From an uncultured Collinsella sp. (GTDB taxonomy: Bacteria > Actinomycetota > Coriobacteriia > Coriobacteriales > Coriobacteriaceae): a stretch of DNA of 18,972 nt. How positions within the stretch are numbered: the first letter of the stretch is position 1; the number at the start of each line of letters is the position of its first letter. The position numbers were made by a program, and so were the translations under genes. Under the pieces are notes generated by a model, which saw nothing but the letters and a program-made list of their open reading frames with translations, was not told where the DNA came from and searched no databases. The stretch is from contig CAUBQN010000024.1 of the NCBI GenBank assembly GCA_958438125.1, positions 1 to 18,972 of the forward strand. Direction: 5' to 3'. Of the stretch, positions 5,753 through 13,215 are shown in pieces.

Positions 5753-6865
5753 CTAGACTCGGTAACGGTAGTACGCCGCGCAGCTGCCTTCGGAACTCAC
5801 CATGCACGGGCCGACGGGGTGCTCGGGCGTGCAGGTGCGGCCAAAGAGCGGGCAGCTGCTCGGCGTAATGGCTCCGCGCAGCACGTCGCCGCAGCGGCAT
5901 CCGCGCGGCTCAACCGTCGGCTCAACGGGCACGTCAAAGCGAACGCGGGCATCAAAGCGCGAGAACTCGGGGCGGATGGAAAGGCCCGAGTTGGCAATCG
6001 GCCCCAGCCCGCGCCACGTGGTATCGCACGGCTCAAATACCTGCTCGACCAGCTGGCGCGCCACAGGATTGCCGTCGGCATTGACGCCGCGACGGTAGGC
6101 GTTGTCGATCGCGGGTTGCCCCTCAACAACCATCTGGACCAGCATGCAGATACCCTGCAAGATGTCGACCGGCTCAAATCCCGTTACTACGCCTGGAGTC
6201 TTAAACTCGTCGACCAAAAAGCCAAAGGGGGCTAAGCCCGTGATGGTGGCGACGTGGCCCGGCAGGATAAAGCCGTCGATAGTGGTCTCGGGATCGTTGG
6301 CGATGGCGCGCAGCGCCGGCGGCGTGGTCTTGTGGGCGCAGTAGACCGAGAAGTTCTGGAGTCCGCGTGCATCGGCCTCCAAAATGGCGGCAGCGATGGT
6401 GGGCGTTGTGGTCTCAAAGCCCACGCCCATAAAAATGACCGGGCGATCAGGGTTTTGCTCGGCAATGTCGAGCGCGTCGAGCGGGGAGTAGACGATGCGA
6501 ATGTCACGCCCTGCCGCTTTTTGCGCAGCGAGCGAGGTGGATGATCCGGGCACGCGCATCATGTCGCCAAAGGTGGTGATGATGGCGCCGTCTATGTTGG
6601 CGAGCGCGATTGCGTGGTCGATGTCGCGGTTGGCGGTGACGCAGACGGGGCAGCCCGGGCCGCTCAGCAGCTTGAGCCCTGCCGGCATAATGGAGCGAAA
6701 GCCATAGCGCCCGATGCTCACGGTATGCGTACCGCAGACTTCCATAAGGTTGATGGTGCGGTCGCCGACAAGCTCATGAATGCGCTCGATGAGCTCGCGA
6801 GCCAGCTTGGGATCGCGGAATGCCGAGAAGTCGATACCGGAGCGCGCCGGCTGCTCGGGCGCCAC
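5753..6865 (-). CDS. hypD: Hydrogenase maturation protein HypD
   Basis: A 370-residue iron-sulfur protein that, with HypC, forms the scaffold on which the Fe(CN)2CO unit is assembled. Conserved motifs are all visible: MEVCGTHT, GPGCPVCVT with two redox cysteines, GFETTTP, GFILPGHV, and a C-terminal Cys cluster (GCRCGDVL, SSCPLFGRTCTPEHPVGPCM) that includes the [4Fe-4S] ligands. The start is a GTG whose first base is the last base of the hypC stop codon (TAGTG), so the two genes are translationally coupled. This fits the 1:1 HypC-HypD complex. The length is normal for the family. Confidence 0.97.
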   Translation of the reverse strand: MAPEQPARSGIDFSAFRDPKLARELIERIHELVGDRTINLMEVCGTHTVSIGRYGFRSIMPAGLKLLSGPGCPVCVTANRDIDHAIALANIDGAIITTFGDMMRVPGSSTSLAAQKAAGRDIRIVYSPLDALDIAEQNPDRPVIFMGVGFETTTPTIAAAILEADARGLQNFSVYCAHKTTPPALRAIANDPETTIDGFILPGHVATITGLAPFGFLVDEFKTPGVVTGFEPVDILQGICMLVQMVVEGQPAIDNAYRRGVNADGNPVARQLVEQVFEPCDTTWRGLGPIANSGLSIRPEFSRFDARVRFDVPVEPTVEPRGCRCGDVLRGAITPSSCPLFGRTCTPEHPVGPCMVSSEGSCAAYYRYRV

Positions 6866-7125
6866 TAGTAAGCCTCCGCCGGGTTGGTGGTCAGCTGGTC
6901 TTCTTCGACCAGCTCGGACACGGCATTAACAAGCTCGAGCGTTTCCTGTGCTTCCTGCTCGTCGACAATCTGGATGCCAAAGCCGGCGTGTACGAGAATA
7001 TAGTCGCCAACCTGCGCCGTCGGCACGAGTCTCAGCGAAACAGAGCGCTCGATGCCCATCATGTCGACGGTGGCCTTGAGGCCGTCGTCGCGTTTGACTA
7101 CTTTACCGGGAACGGCAAGGCACAT
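6865..7125 (-). CDS. hypC: Hydrogenase maturation chaperone HypC
   Basis: An 86-residue HypC/HupF/HypG chaperone. The diagnostic start MCLAVPGKV includes the invariant Cys2 that binds the iron of the Fe(CN)2CO unit. The second hallmark, GDYILVHAGFGIQ, carries the conserved His. It shuttles the iron group between HypD and the hydrogenase large subunit. An AGGGGA site precedes the ATG at 7125. The acidic C-terminal tail (ELVEEDQL onward) is slightly longer than in the shortest homologues. Confidence 0.98.
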   Translation of the reverse strand: MCLAVPGKVVKRDDGLKATVDMMGIERSVSLRLVPTAQVGDYILVHAGFGIQIVDEQEAQETLELVNAVSELVEEDQLTTNPAEAY

Positions 7126-7157
7126 ATTGTTCCCCTTGTATACGCTTTGCGCTGGAT

Positions 7158-7193
7158 GAGCGCTTAATAATCCATCAGTTGATGGTAGCGCTC
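7158..7193 (-). other. Stem-loop in the hypF-hypC intergenic region
   Basis: An outer 7-bp stem, GAGCGCT (7158-7164) with AGCGCTC (7187-7193), encloses an inner CCATCA/TGATGG pair (7172-7185). It lies in the 134-base gap between the hypF stop and the hypC start. There is no T-run, so it looks like an mRNA processing or stability element rather than a terminator. Confidence 0.5.
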
Positions 7194-7259
7194 GCGGGGT
7201 TCGCGGGCAAACGCGTTACGCCTGTGAGACGGCTGGGCGCGGCGGCGTGCGAGGGCGAG

Positions 7260-9731
7260 CTACTGTGATGCAATCTGCGCAAGACGAGCGCTTGCGACCG
7301 CCGCCTGACCGTAGGCGATGCAGCCGTCATTGACGGGTACGGTGTGGGGGACAAGGACAGTAAGGCCCGCGTCTTTAAGCTTGCGGGTGAGGAGCTGAAG
7401 CAAAAGTCGGTTCATGAACACGCCGCCCGAGAGCGCGACGGTGTCGATGCCCTCGTGCACGCAGATATCGCTGGCGATACGCGCCGAGGAGCGCGCGACG
7501 GCGATATGGAAGTCGAGCGCGAGCCTGTAGGCCGCAGCGCCGGCCCTGATTCCCTCCAAAAGCGCCTCAATAAGCGATCTGGAGTTTAGAACATGGCAGG
7601 CGTTCGGACGGGATGATTCGGTTACGGAAAAGCCGGCTATATTGCCGGCGGGGCAGACACTTTCACTGCTGAGCGCGTGCCAGGCGGCGGCTTCGAGTTC
7701 TATGGCGGGTTCGCCCTCGTAGGTTGCCTTGTCGCAGATGCCCAGAATTGCTGCCGCGGCATCAAAGAGACGCCCCATGCTGCTGGTGCGCGGGCTGTTG
7801 ATGCCGCGCTCGATCATGGTGGCTGTCACGCTGCGCGTTTGCTCGCCGAGGCTGTCCAAAAGCCGAGCGGTACCTGGGTGCTCGAGCAGGCCGAGCTCAC
7901 TGAGCAGGGCGAAGGCGTTGCGGCGGGCGTCGCGCACGGAGGCCGCCCCACCGGGGAGCGCCCAGGTGCGCAAATGCGCGGCGCGCTCAAAGCCGCCAAG
8001 GCTGGCAACAAGAAACTCGCCGCCCCAAATGGTCCCATCGGTGCCGGCGCCGGTGCCATCAAAGGCGATGCCAAGGACGCGCGCGTCGGTTGTAAGCTGG
8101 CCCGCGGCGATGGCTTCGGCCATTACGCTCGCGATATGCGCATGATGGTGCTGCACCTCGACGAGCGGCAGATTGCATTTTCGCGCCTGCTCGCGCGCCC
8201 ACTGGCCCGATAGATAACTGGGGTGTACATCGCAAGCCAAGGCGGCGGGCGCCAAATCAAAGAGATCTTCCAAGCGCGTGCGCGCAGCGTTCCAGGCATC
8301 GAAGGTCCCGCCGTTTTCAACATCGCCGATATGCTGCGACACAAAACAGGTTGCCTCGCCGTTCGTCCCTTCACGCGTGAGCGCAATCGTGGCCTTTTGT
8401 TGTGGCCCGCAGGCGAGCACGCAGGACGGAGCGCGGTCGAGCGCCGGCAACGGCAGCGGCTGGGGTGCATATCCGCGAGCGCGGCGAACGGGCATAACGG
8501 CGCCGTTGACCACGCGCACCACGGAATCGTCATAGCGCGAGAGAATCGCTCGATCGTTGCCGAGCAGCGCGTCGGCAATGCCGGCGGCAACGAGGCGCTC
8601 CCAGGCAAGATCGTCATCGGTCTCGATGGGCTCTTCGCTCAGGTTGCCGCTGGTCATGACGAGCGCGTGCATACCGTGCGACGCGGCAGCTGCAAGCAGA
8701 AGATGCTGAAGCGGGGTGTAGGGGAGCATAACGCCAAGCTCGGGCAGGTCGCGCGCGACGGACGGTGCGAGTACGAGGGCGTCGGAAGAATCGCCGTCGT
8801 TCCCGCAAACAGCCCGCCGGCGCAGCAGCACGATGGGGCGGATACTGCCGGCGAGCAGATCGCGTTCAGCAACGTCGATATAGCACAGGCACCCGGCATC
8901 GGCAAGACTGCGCACCATGACGGCAAGCGGCTTGTTGCTGCGACGCTTGCGACGGCGCAGCTCGGCCACCGCCTGCTCGTTGGCAGCGTCACAGGATAGA
9001 TGGAATCCGCCCAGGCCCTTGATGGCGACGATGCCACCGCTGGCCAGCAGCTCAACGCAGCGCTCGATGATAGCGTCGCTGGCCTCGCGTGTGGTGCCGA
9101 CGGCCAGCGACGCGGCGGCTTCGCCCGGCTCATCGCCCACGCTCGCTTCGCGCCACGTAATATGCGGACCGCAATCAAAGCAGGCATCGGGCTGCGCGTG
9201 AAAACGCCGGTCGAGTGGGTCGGCATACTCCGCGGCACACCTGGGACACATGGGAAAACAATCCATCGACGTGGCCGCTCGGTCATAAGGCAACGATCGG
9301 ATGATGGTAAAGCGTGGGCCGCAGTTAGTGCAGTTGATAAAGGGGTAGTGATAGCGTCGGTCGGCGGGATCGAACAACTCGCGCAGGCAATCGTCACAGG
9401 TAGCGATATCGGGCGAGACGAGCGTCGTGTGCGCGGTCTGGTCCTGCGATGCTACGATGCGAAAACCCTGTTCATTGGCGGCATCCCAACCGTTGGCTGC
9501 CAAGTCCACAACCTCGACATGCTCTACGCGGGCTGCCGCAGGCGCATGCTCAGAAAGCGCGGCAACAAAAGCATCGAGCGCATCGGCCGGAGCGTGCGCC
9601 TCGATATGCACGCCGTCGCCCGCATTGAGCACCCATCCGCAAATGCCATGCGCCATGGCCTCGCGATACACAAACGGTCGCATGCCAACGCCCTGCACAA
9701 TGCCCGTCACATGAATATGCACATGCCGCAT
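7260..9731 (-). CDS. hypF: Carbamoyltransferase HypF
   Basis: An 823-residue protein, full length for HypF. Domains in order: an N-terminal acylphosphatase-like domain (VTGIVQGVGMRPFVYR, about residues 7-95); two zinc-finger-like CxxC pairs (CDDC, CTNC, CPRC, CFDC, about 105-195); a YrdC-like domain with KGLGGFHLSCDA and a Lys/Arg-rich SNKPLAVM; and a Kae1-like domain with HHHAHIASVMAE, GIAFDGTGAGTDGT and ALSGGVFMN. It uses carbamoyl phosphate and ATP to make carbamoyladenylate and loads HypE, the first step of cyanide ligand synthesis. A TTG start at 9758 is possible, but GAGGGG six bases before the ATG at 9731 decides the start. It heads the hypF-C-D-E run. Confidence 0.98.
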   Translation of the reverse strand: MRHVHIHVTGIVQGVGMRPFVYREAMAHGICGWVLNAGDGVHIEAHAPADALDAFVAALSEHAPAAARVEHVEVVDLAANGWDAANEQGFRIVASQDQTAHTTLVSPDIATCDDCLRELFDPADRRYHYPFINCTNCGPRFTIIRSLPYDRAATSMDCFPMCPRCAAEYADPLDRRFHAQPDACFDCGPHITWREASVGDEPGEAAASLAVGTTREASDAIIERCVELLASGGIVAIKGLGGFHLSCDAANEQAVAELRRRKRRSNKPLAVMVRSLADAGCLCYIDVAERDLLAGSIRPIVLLRRRAVCGNDGDSSDALVLAPSVARDLPELGVMLPYTPLQHLLLAAAASHGMHALVMTSGNLSEEPIETDDDLAWERLVAAGIADALLGNDRAILSRYDDSVVRVVNGAVMPVRRARGYAPQPLPLPALDRAPSCVLACGPQQKATIALTREGTNGEATCFVSQHIGDVENGGTFDAWNAARTRLEDLFDLAPAALACDVHPSYLSGQWAREQARKCNLPLVEVQHHHAHIASVMAEAIAAGQLTTDARVLGIAFDGTGAGTDGTIWGGEFLVASLGGFERAAHLRTWALPGGAASVRDARRNAFALLSELGLLEHPGTARLLDSLGEQTRSVTATMIERGINSPRTSSMGRLFDAAAAILGICDKATYEGEPAIELEAAAWHALSSESVCPAGNIAGFSVTESSRPNACHVLNSRSLIEALLEGIRAGAAAYRLALDFHIAVARSSARIASDICVHEGIDTVALSGGVFMNRLLLQLLTRKLKDAGLTVLVPHTVPVNDGCIAYGQAAVASARLAQIASQ

Positions 9732-9753
9732 GCGACACCCCTCATCAAAACCG

Positions 9754-9828
9754 ACCAAAAAAGGACAGGTTTATTTTGGTAGGTAAAACTTCTAAACCTG
9801 CCAAAACAAACCTGTCCCTATTTGGCAG
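9754..9828. repeat. Inverted repeat of the GGACAGGTTTATTTTGG family
   Basis: Arms 9763-9784 and 9796-9817 pair at 20 of 22 positions around an 11-base loop. Weaker outer arms (ACCAAAAAA and TATTTGGCAGGT) extend it. The left half matches the single copy at 1971-2003. It fills most of the gap between the nikR stop and the hypF start. The element is probably a REP-like insertion, and it may separate the nikR and hypF transcripts. Confidence 0.7.
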
Positions 9829-9848
9829 GTGCGCTGCGGGAAATCCCG

Positions 9849-10361
9849 CTACAGCCCCAGGCTCTGCTTGGTGGCGGCGCACGTGAGCTCGCCGTGCTTA
9901 ACGCCGCGCAGGCCCAGCAGGCGGTCGGCTAGTTCGTAGACGCGCTCGCCGCGACCCTTGAGTGCCAGGATTTCCAAGCAGTTGTGGTGATCCAAATGCA
10001 CGTGCATCGTCGATACGATCTCGTCGGTGTAGTCGTGCTGCACCTCGTCCAGGCGGCGCGTCAGATCGCCGGTGTGATGGTCGTAGATCATGGTGAGCGA
10101 CCCGATAACGTGCTCATCGGGCGTGCGCATCTGCTCTTTGGCGATTGAGGCGCGAATCAAATCGCGCACGGCCTCGGAGCGGTTGGCCACGTCGCCGCGG
10201 CGCCCGATCTGCTCGTCAAAACGGCGCAGCAGGTCGTCGGGTGCGGTAACCGAAAAACGGACCAGCTCGGAGCCGGAGCCACTACAGTGGCAGCCCGCGT
10301 CACCGTCCGCCCCGTGCGGATGCTCGTGCTCGTACCCGCAGCAGTGCTCGTGTTCGGCCAC
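9849..10361 (-). CDS. nikR: NikR-type nickel-responsive regulator with His/Cys-rich N-terminal tail
   Basis: A 170-residue NikR. After a tail, the ribbon-helix-helix DNA-binding domain spans about residues 33-75 (ELVRFSVTAPDDLLRRFDEQ and RSEAVRDLIR). An ACT-like nickel domain follows. The nickel ligands fit the known spacing exactly: His109, His120, His122 and Cys128 (QHDY and HVHLDHHNC), the same 11-2-6 spacing as His76/87/89/Cys95 of the E. coli protein. NikR binds operators when loaded with nickel, usually repressing nickel uptake. The first 26 residues contain six His and four Cys, as in HEHCCGYEHEHPH and CHC, and are absent from ordinary NikR. The start is a GTG at 10361, one base beyond the stop of the upstream small gene; there is no better in-frame start nearby. 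It probably controls nickel supply for the neighbouring hydrogenase maturation genes. Confidence 0.94.
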   Translation of the reverse strand: MAEHEHCCGYEHEHPHGADGDAGCHCSGSGSELVRFSVTAPDDLLRRFDEQIGRRGDVANRSEAVRDLIRASIAKEQMRTPDEHVIGSLTMIYDHHTGDLTRRLDEVQHDYTDEIVSTMHVHLDHHNCLEILALKGRGERVYELADRLLGLRGVKHGELTCAATKQSLGL

Positions 10362-10362
10362 C

Positions 10363-10611
10363 TTACACCAGCTTCACGGAGCCGACGGAGTTGTGGTCGG
10401 CCTCGATGGCTTCCTCGTAGCCCTCGAGCGCGTCATGCGCCTCGTGGAGCGCGGCCATGGCGGCCTCGAGCTTGGCGCCGATGCGCTCCATGTCAAAATT
10501 CTCGGTCGCATGCAGCAGCTGATGGCTCCACTCGTGAGCGAGCTCGATGGTGTCGTCGACCTGCTTGACGCTCATGGCAAGCTGGCTCATGTTCATTCCG
10601 ACGTCATGCAT
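10363..10611 (-). CDS. Small helical protein upstream of nikR
   Basis: An 82-residue protein that I do not recognise. It has good coding features: AAGGAG eight bases before the ATG at 10611, and a stop that ends one base short of the nikR start, so the pair is clearly an operon. The sequence is almost entirely amphipathic helix (VKQVDDTIELAHEWSHQLL, then MERIGAKLEAAMAALHEAHD), probably a helical hairpin. It has several His residues (HEWSH, HEAHD, DHN) and no Cys. It could be a nickel-binding or storage helper, but only its position and His content suggest that. Confidence 0.8.
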   Translation of the reverse strand: MHDVGMNMSQLAMSVKQVDDTIELAHEWSHQLLHATENFDMERIGAKLEAAMAALHEAHDALEGYEEAIEADHNSVGSVKLV

Positions 10612-10688
10612 GGAAAATCTCCTTTTGTATGGGGCAGTTCAGTGGTTCAGATTTTACTACGCCCGCTCTGTGCGCAGCTGCATAAGAA

Positions 10689-10721
10689 AACGGGTGCGAG
10701 TCTGTGCGACCCGCACCCGTT
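10689..10721 (-). terminator. Intrinsic terminator of trxA
   Basis: A 10-bp perfect stem pairs AACGGGTGCG (10689-10698) with CGCACCCGTT (10712-10721). Read on the minus strand it is followed by TTTTCTTATG, so it ends transcription coming from trxA before the nikR operon. The remaining bases between it and trxA show nothing else. Confidence 0.8.
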
Positions 10722-10842
10722 CACTGGGGGCTGTTTGTGACTACCATACTATCCGTGGTTGCACTCGGTGCATCCAGAAGTCCGGCGAGCGGTGCAAAAG
10801 CGCTCATGGACGGCAGGCAGACGGCAACATGTAACAAGCGTA

Positions 10843-11163
10843 TTACAGATGCTTCTCCAGCAGCGCCTGCAGCCTCGCCTTGGGCAGAGCGCCAACCGAG
10901 CGGTCAATCTCCTCGCCGTTCTTAAACACAACCAGCGTGGGGATGCTCATGACGCCATACTTCATGGCCAGGTCCTGGTTGTCGTCGACGTTGCATTTGG
11001 CAACGGCAAGCTTGCCCGCCAGCTCATCGGCAACCTCGTCAACGATGGGCGAGAGGGATCGACAGGGCCCGCACCACGGTGCCCAAAAATCGACCAGCAC
11101 GGGCAGGCTGTCGTTAACGATGGAATCGAAGTTCTCGGGGGTAATCTGATTAATGTCAGCCAT
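10843..11163 (-). CDS. trxA: Thioredoxin
   Basis: A 106-residue classical thioredoxin with the WCGPC active site in VDFWAPWCGPCRSL, and the cis-proline loop SIPTLVVFKNGEE. It reduces disulfides of cytoplasmic proteins using electrons from thioredoxin reductase, which is not in the window. In-frame ATGs exist upstream, but GGAGGT five bases before the ATG at 11163 sets the start. It has its own terminator and stands as a single gene. Confidence 0.97.
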   Translation of the reverse strand: MADINQITPENFDSIVNDSLPVLVDFWAPWCGPCRSLSPIVDEVADELAGKLAVAKCNVDDNQDLAMKYGVMSIPTLVVFKNGEEIDRSVGALPKARLQALLEKHL

Positions 11164-11226
11164 GGTGACCTCCATAATGCGACGCGGCTTGGCCGCGTAA
11201 AACTCAGTACGACCGTGCTTATACCC

Positions 11227-11264
11227 AGCCGCCCGCAAAGCAACCACTCGTGGGCGGCTCTTTT
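11227..11264 (+). terminator. Terminator-like hairpin ahead of the UDG-like gene
   Basis: AGCCGCCC (11227-11234) pairs perfectly with GGGCGGCT (11252-11259), followed by CTTTT. It reads as an intrinsic terminator on the + strand. No + strand gene lies upstream, so it may end a transcript antisense to trxA or attenuate the next gene. Confidence 0.4.
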
Positions 11265-11265
11265 A

Positions 11266-11271
11266 TATAAT
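11266..11271 (+). promoter_or_regulatory. Possible -10 element of the UDG-like gene
   Basis: A perfect TATAAT lies 28 bases before the start codon at 11300, directly behind the hairpin above. No good -35 element is visible (ACCACT at the right distance), so this is tentative. Confidence 0.35.
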
Positions 11272-11299
11272 GGTGGGCACGCAAACGATTGGAGAGCGC

Positions 11300-11875
11300 A
11301 TGCCCACGTCACAAAGCCAGAAAAAAGAAGCCATCGCCCAGGCGACCGAGCAGGAGCTCGCATCGCTCGCGGGCCGTGGCGTGCGTATCGCGGGCAACGC
11401 GTGCTCGCCGATCGTGCTGGTCAAAGGCGATTTGGACGAGGCCGAGCGTTCGGGTGGCGAGCTTGCCGCCGGCCCGGATGGCGCGGCGTTGCGCAAGGCG
11501 CTTGGGGCCATCGGCTACGCGCCCGAGGATTTTTGCGTGCTGGCAAGCGTCGCCGGCGTGGGTGACGGAGCGGTCGCGGTGGGCGAGACTCTGCCGTGCG
11601 AGCTGTTCCGCGAGGCGCTCGAGGCCTTGGACCCCGAGGCGGTCCTGCTGCTGGACGATCGCGCGGCCGATACCATGCGCGAGACCTATGCCGACATGCT
11701 TGTGGCAATCGACGACTTCGACACCGCCATGCTCAAGCCCGGCCTGGTCGCCCATGTGCAGGGTCGCCGCGTGCTCGCGCTCGACGGTTTTGAGGCGGCG
11801 CTCACTGACAAAGTCGCCAAGCAGCGCATGTGGGCCTACATCAAGCAGCTGACTCCGGCGGCCGCCCCGCTGTAG
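11300..11875 (+). CDS. Degenerate uracil-DNA-glycosylase-like protein of unknown function
   Basis: A 191-residue protein with GGAG five bases before the ATG at 11300. I do not recognise it with certainty, but its layout follows family 4 uracil-DNA glycosylases. A PIVLVKGDLDEAE strand and loop sit where GEAPG should be. SGGELAAGPDGAALRKALGA mirrors the family's GRPFVGxAGQLLxxML. LFREALEALDPEAVLLL mirrors the helix-strand before the central core. A C-terminal HVQGRRVLALDGFEAALTD then KRQ-like helix mirrors the YHPAxLLR region. The catalytic GEAPG loop, the HPA motif and the four cluster cysteines are all missing, so glycosylase activity is unlikely. It may be a repurposed or binding-only relative. 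It is divergent from trxA and convergent with the kinase gene. Confidence 0.75.
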   Translation: MPTSQSQKKEAIAQATEQELASLAGRGVRIAGNACSPIVLVKGDLDEAERSGGELAAGPDGAALRKALGAIGYAPEDFCVLASVAGVGDGAVAVGETLPCELFREALEALDPEAVLLLDDRAADTMRETYADMLVAIDDFDTAMLKPGLVAHVQGRRVLALDGFEAALTDKVAKQRMWAYIKQLTPAAAPL

Positions 11876-11939
11876 CGGATTGGCGCCGGCGAGCGATTGC
11901 CTGGCGGGCAAGGCGCGCCTCGAGATCGGCACCGCACTT

Positions 11940-13215
11940 CTACATCACGGCGCGCAGCTCAAACCGATCGCCGTTAATGCGGAACTGGCAGTTGCCGTTC
12001 ATGCGCTCCACGGCAAGTTTGATGCTCCTGGTGCCAAAGCCGTGGCCCGCATGCCGGGTCACGGGCATGCCGTCGACCATGCGCGGCGCGCGGTCAAACG
12101 TGTTGGAAACTAACAGCAGCAGCTGGCCGTCCTCTAATCGCAGGTCAAAGTCGACGAATCGCTTTCCTTGGGGTGCGGCGCTTGCGGCGGTGATAGCGTT
12201 TTCCAAGGCATTTGAGAGCACGCTAAACAGGTCGGCGTCACCTACGTGGATGGTTTCGGGTACGGCGGCGCGCAGGTTGGCGGCAATGCCGTTTCTATTG
12301 ATATCCGAGTTAAATGACGAAAGCGCGATGTTTACGGTCTCGTTGGCGCAGAAGCGGCGTACGGCGGTGCGATCGCCGGCTTCGCAGAGTTCATCGATGC
12401 GTTTGAGCGCCTCGTCGGTGTGGCCCTCCTCAATTAAAGCGGCCAGGCCGCGTAGAAAGTGGCGCATGTCGTGGCGAAGAATCGACAGCTCGCGCCCAGA
12501 TTGACGCCAAGCCTCGAGCTCTTTGATGGCGACGCTGTCGCGGGTTTCGAGCATCCAGCGCTCTCTCTCGGCGGTTTCCTTTTCTTCGTATTCACGCAGG
12601 TAGACGTCGAGGAACATAAGGTAGAACGCGCAGAGCGCAAAGGCCAAAAACTCAACCGTCACCACCGAGCCCGAGTGGAACAGCGTGGTGTAGACGTTGG
12701 TGGCATAGTCAAAGACGTAATAGACGAGCGGCAGGATTAAAAGGATGCCCAGCTCGGTGGTGCTTTTAATCGCCAAGCGTGGACCGATGTCGCCGGCCCA
12801 ATGCAACAGGACGGCAAAGACGGCGAGTGTGGTCGCGATGCGCGCCAGATAGTACGCAATCTGAGAATCGGTTGCGGCAAATGCGGCGATGCCCATCCAA
12901 TTGCTGAACTGGCAGCTCAGATAGGCACTCGTAATGCCGAGCACGGCAAGCAGCGGGCTCAGGCGGTAGCGCGCACAAATAGATGACGAGCGGCAGATGC
13001 ACGACGAGCGGATATACCTGGCGGGCAAAAAGCTCGCCGCCGACGGCATTGGCGAGGCCAAATGCGCATCCGGTTACGGCACCGACCAACACCAGTTCAA
13101 GCGCATGACGCCGGTTGATCTCGACACCGCACAGCGCCGCCGAGGCAAAGACGCCAAAGAGCAGCGTCGTGGCGTGGTGGATTGCCCAAAGGACCATTTC
13201 GACCGAGGAGACCAT
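11940..13215 (-). pseudogene. AgrC-like sensor histidine kinase, frameshifted
   Basis: The N-terminal part starts at the ATG at 13215 with GGGAGG ahead of it and encodes two or three membrane helices up to HLPLVIYLCA. The rest continues in a different frame (ARYRLSPLLAVLGITSAYL onward) to a TAG at 11940-11942. The break falls in a GCGCGC run at 12969-12974: two lost bases, or one gained, would join the frames into about 425 residues. The C-terminal part is intact. It has more membrane helices, a coiled linker (LREYEEKETAERERW), the phospho-acceptor box LSILRHDMRHF, the N box NALENAITAA and the G box GHGFGTRSIK, typical of GHKL kinases paired with LytTR regulators. Its start overlaps the regulator's stop by one base (TGATG). 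The break may be a true mutation, phase variation or a base-calling error. Confidence 0.85.

Noticed and set aside
7677..8213. Long + strand open frames across hypF
   Set aside because: They are antisense shadows created by the high GC content; hypF has all family motifs on the other strand.
12766..13215. A separate small membrane protein gene ahead of the kinase
   Set aside because: After about residue 82 the reading changes from membrane-helix sequence to Arg/Cys-rich noise, exactly where the kinase frame takes over, so it is the 5' part of a frameshifted kinase.
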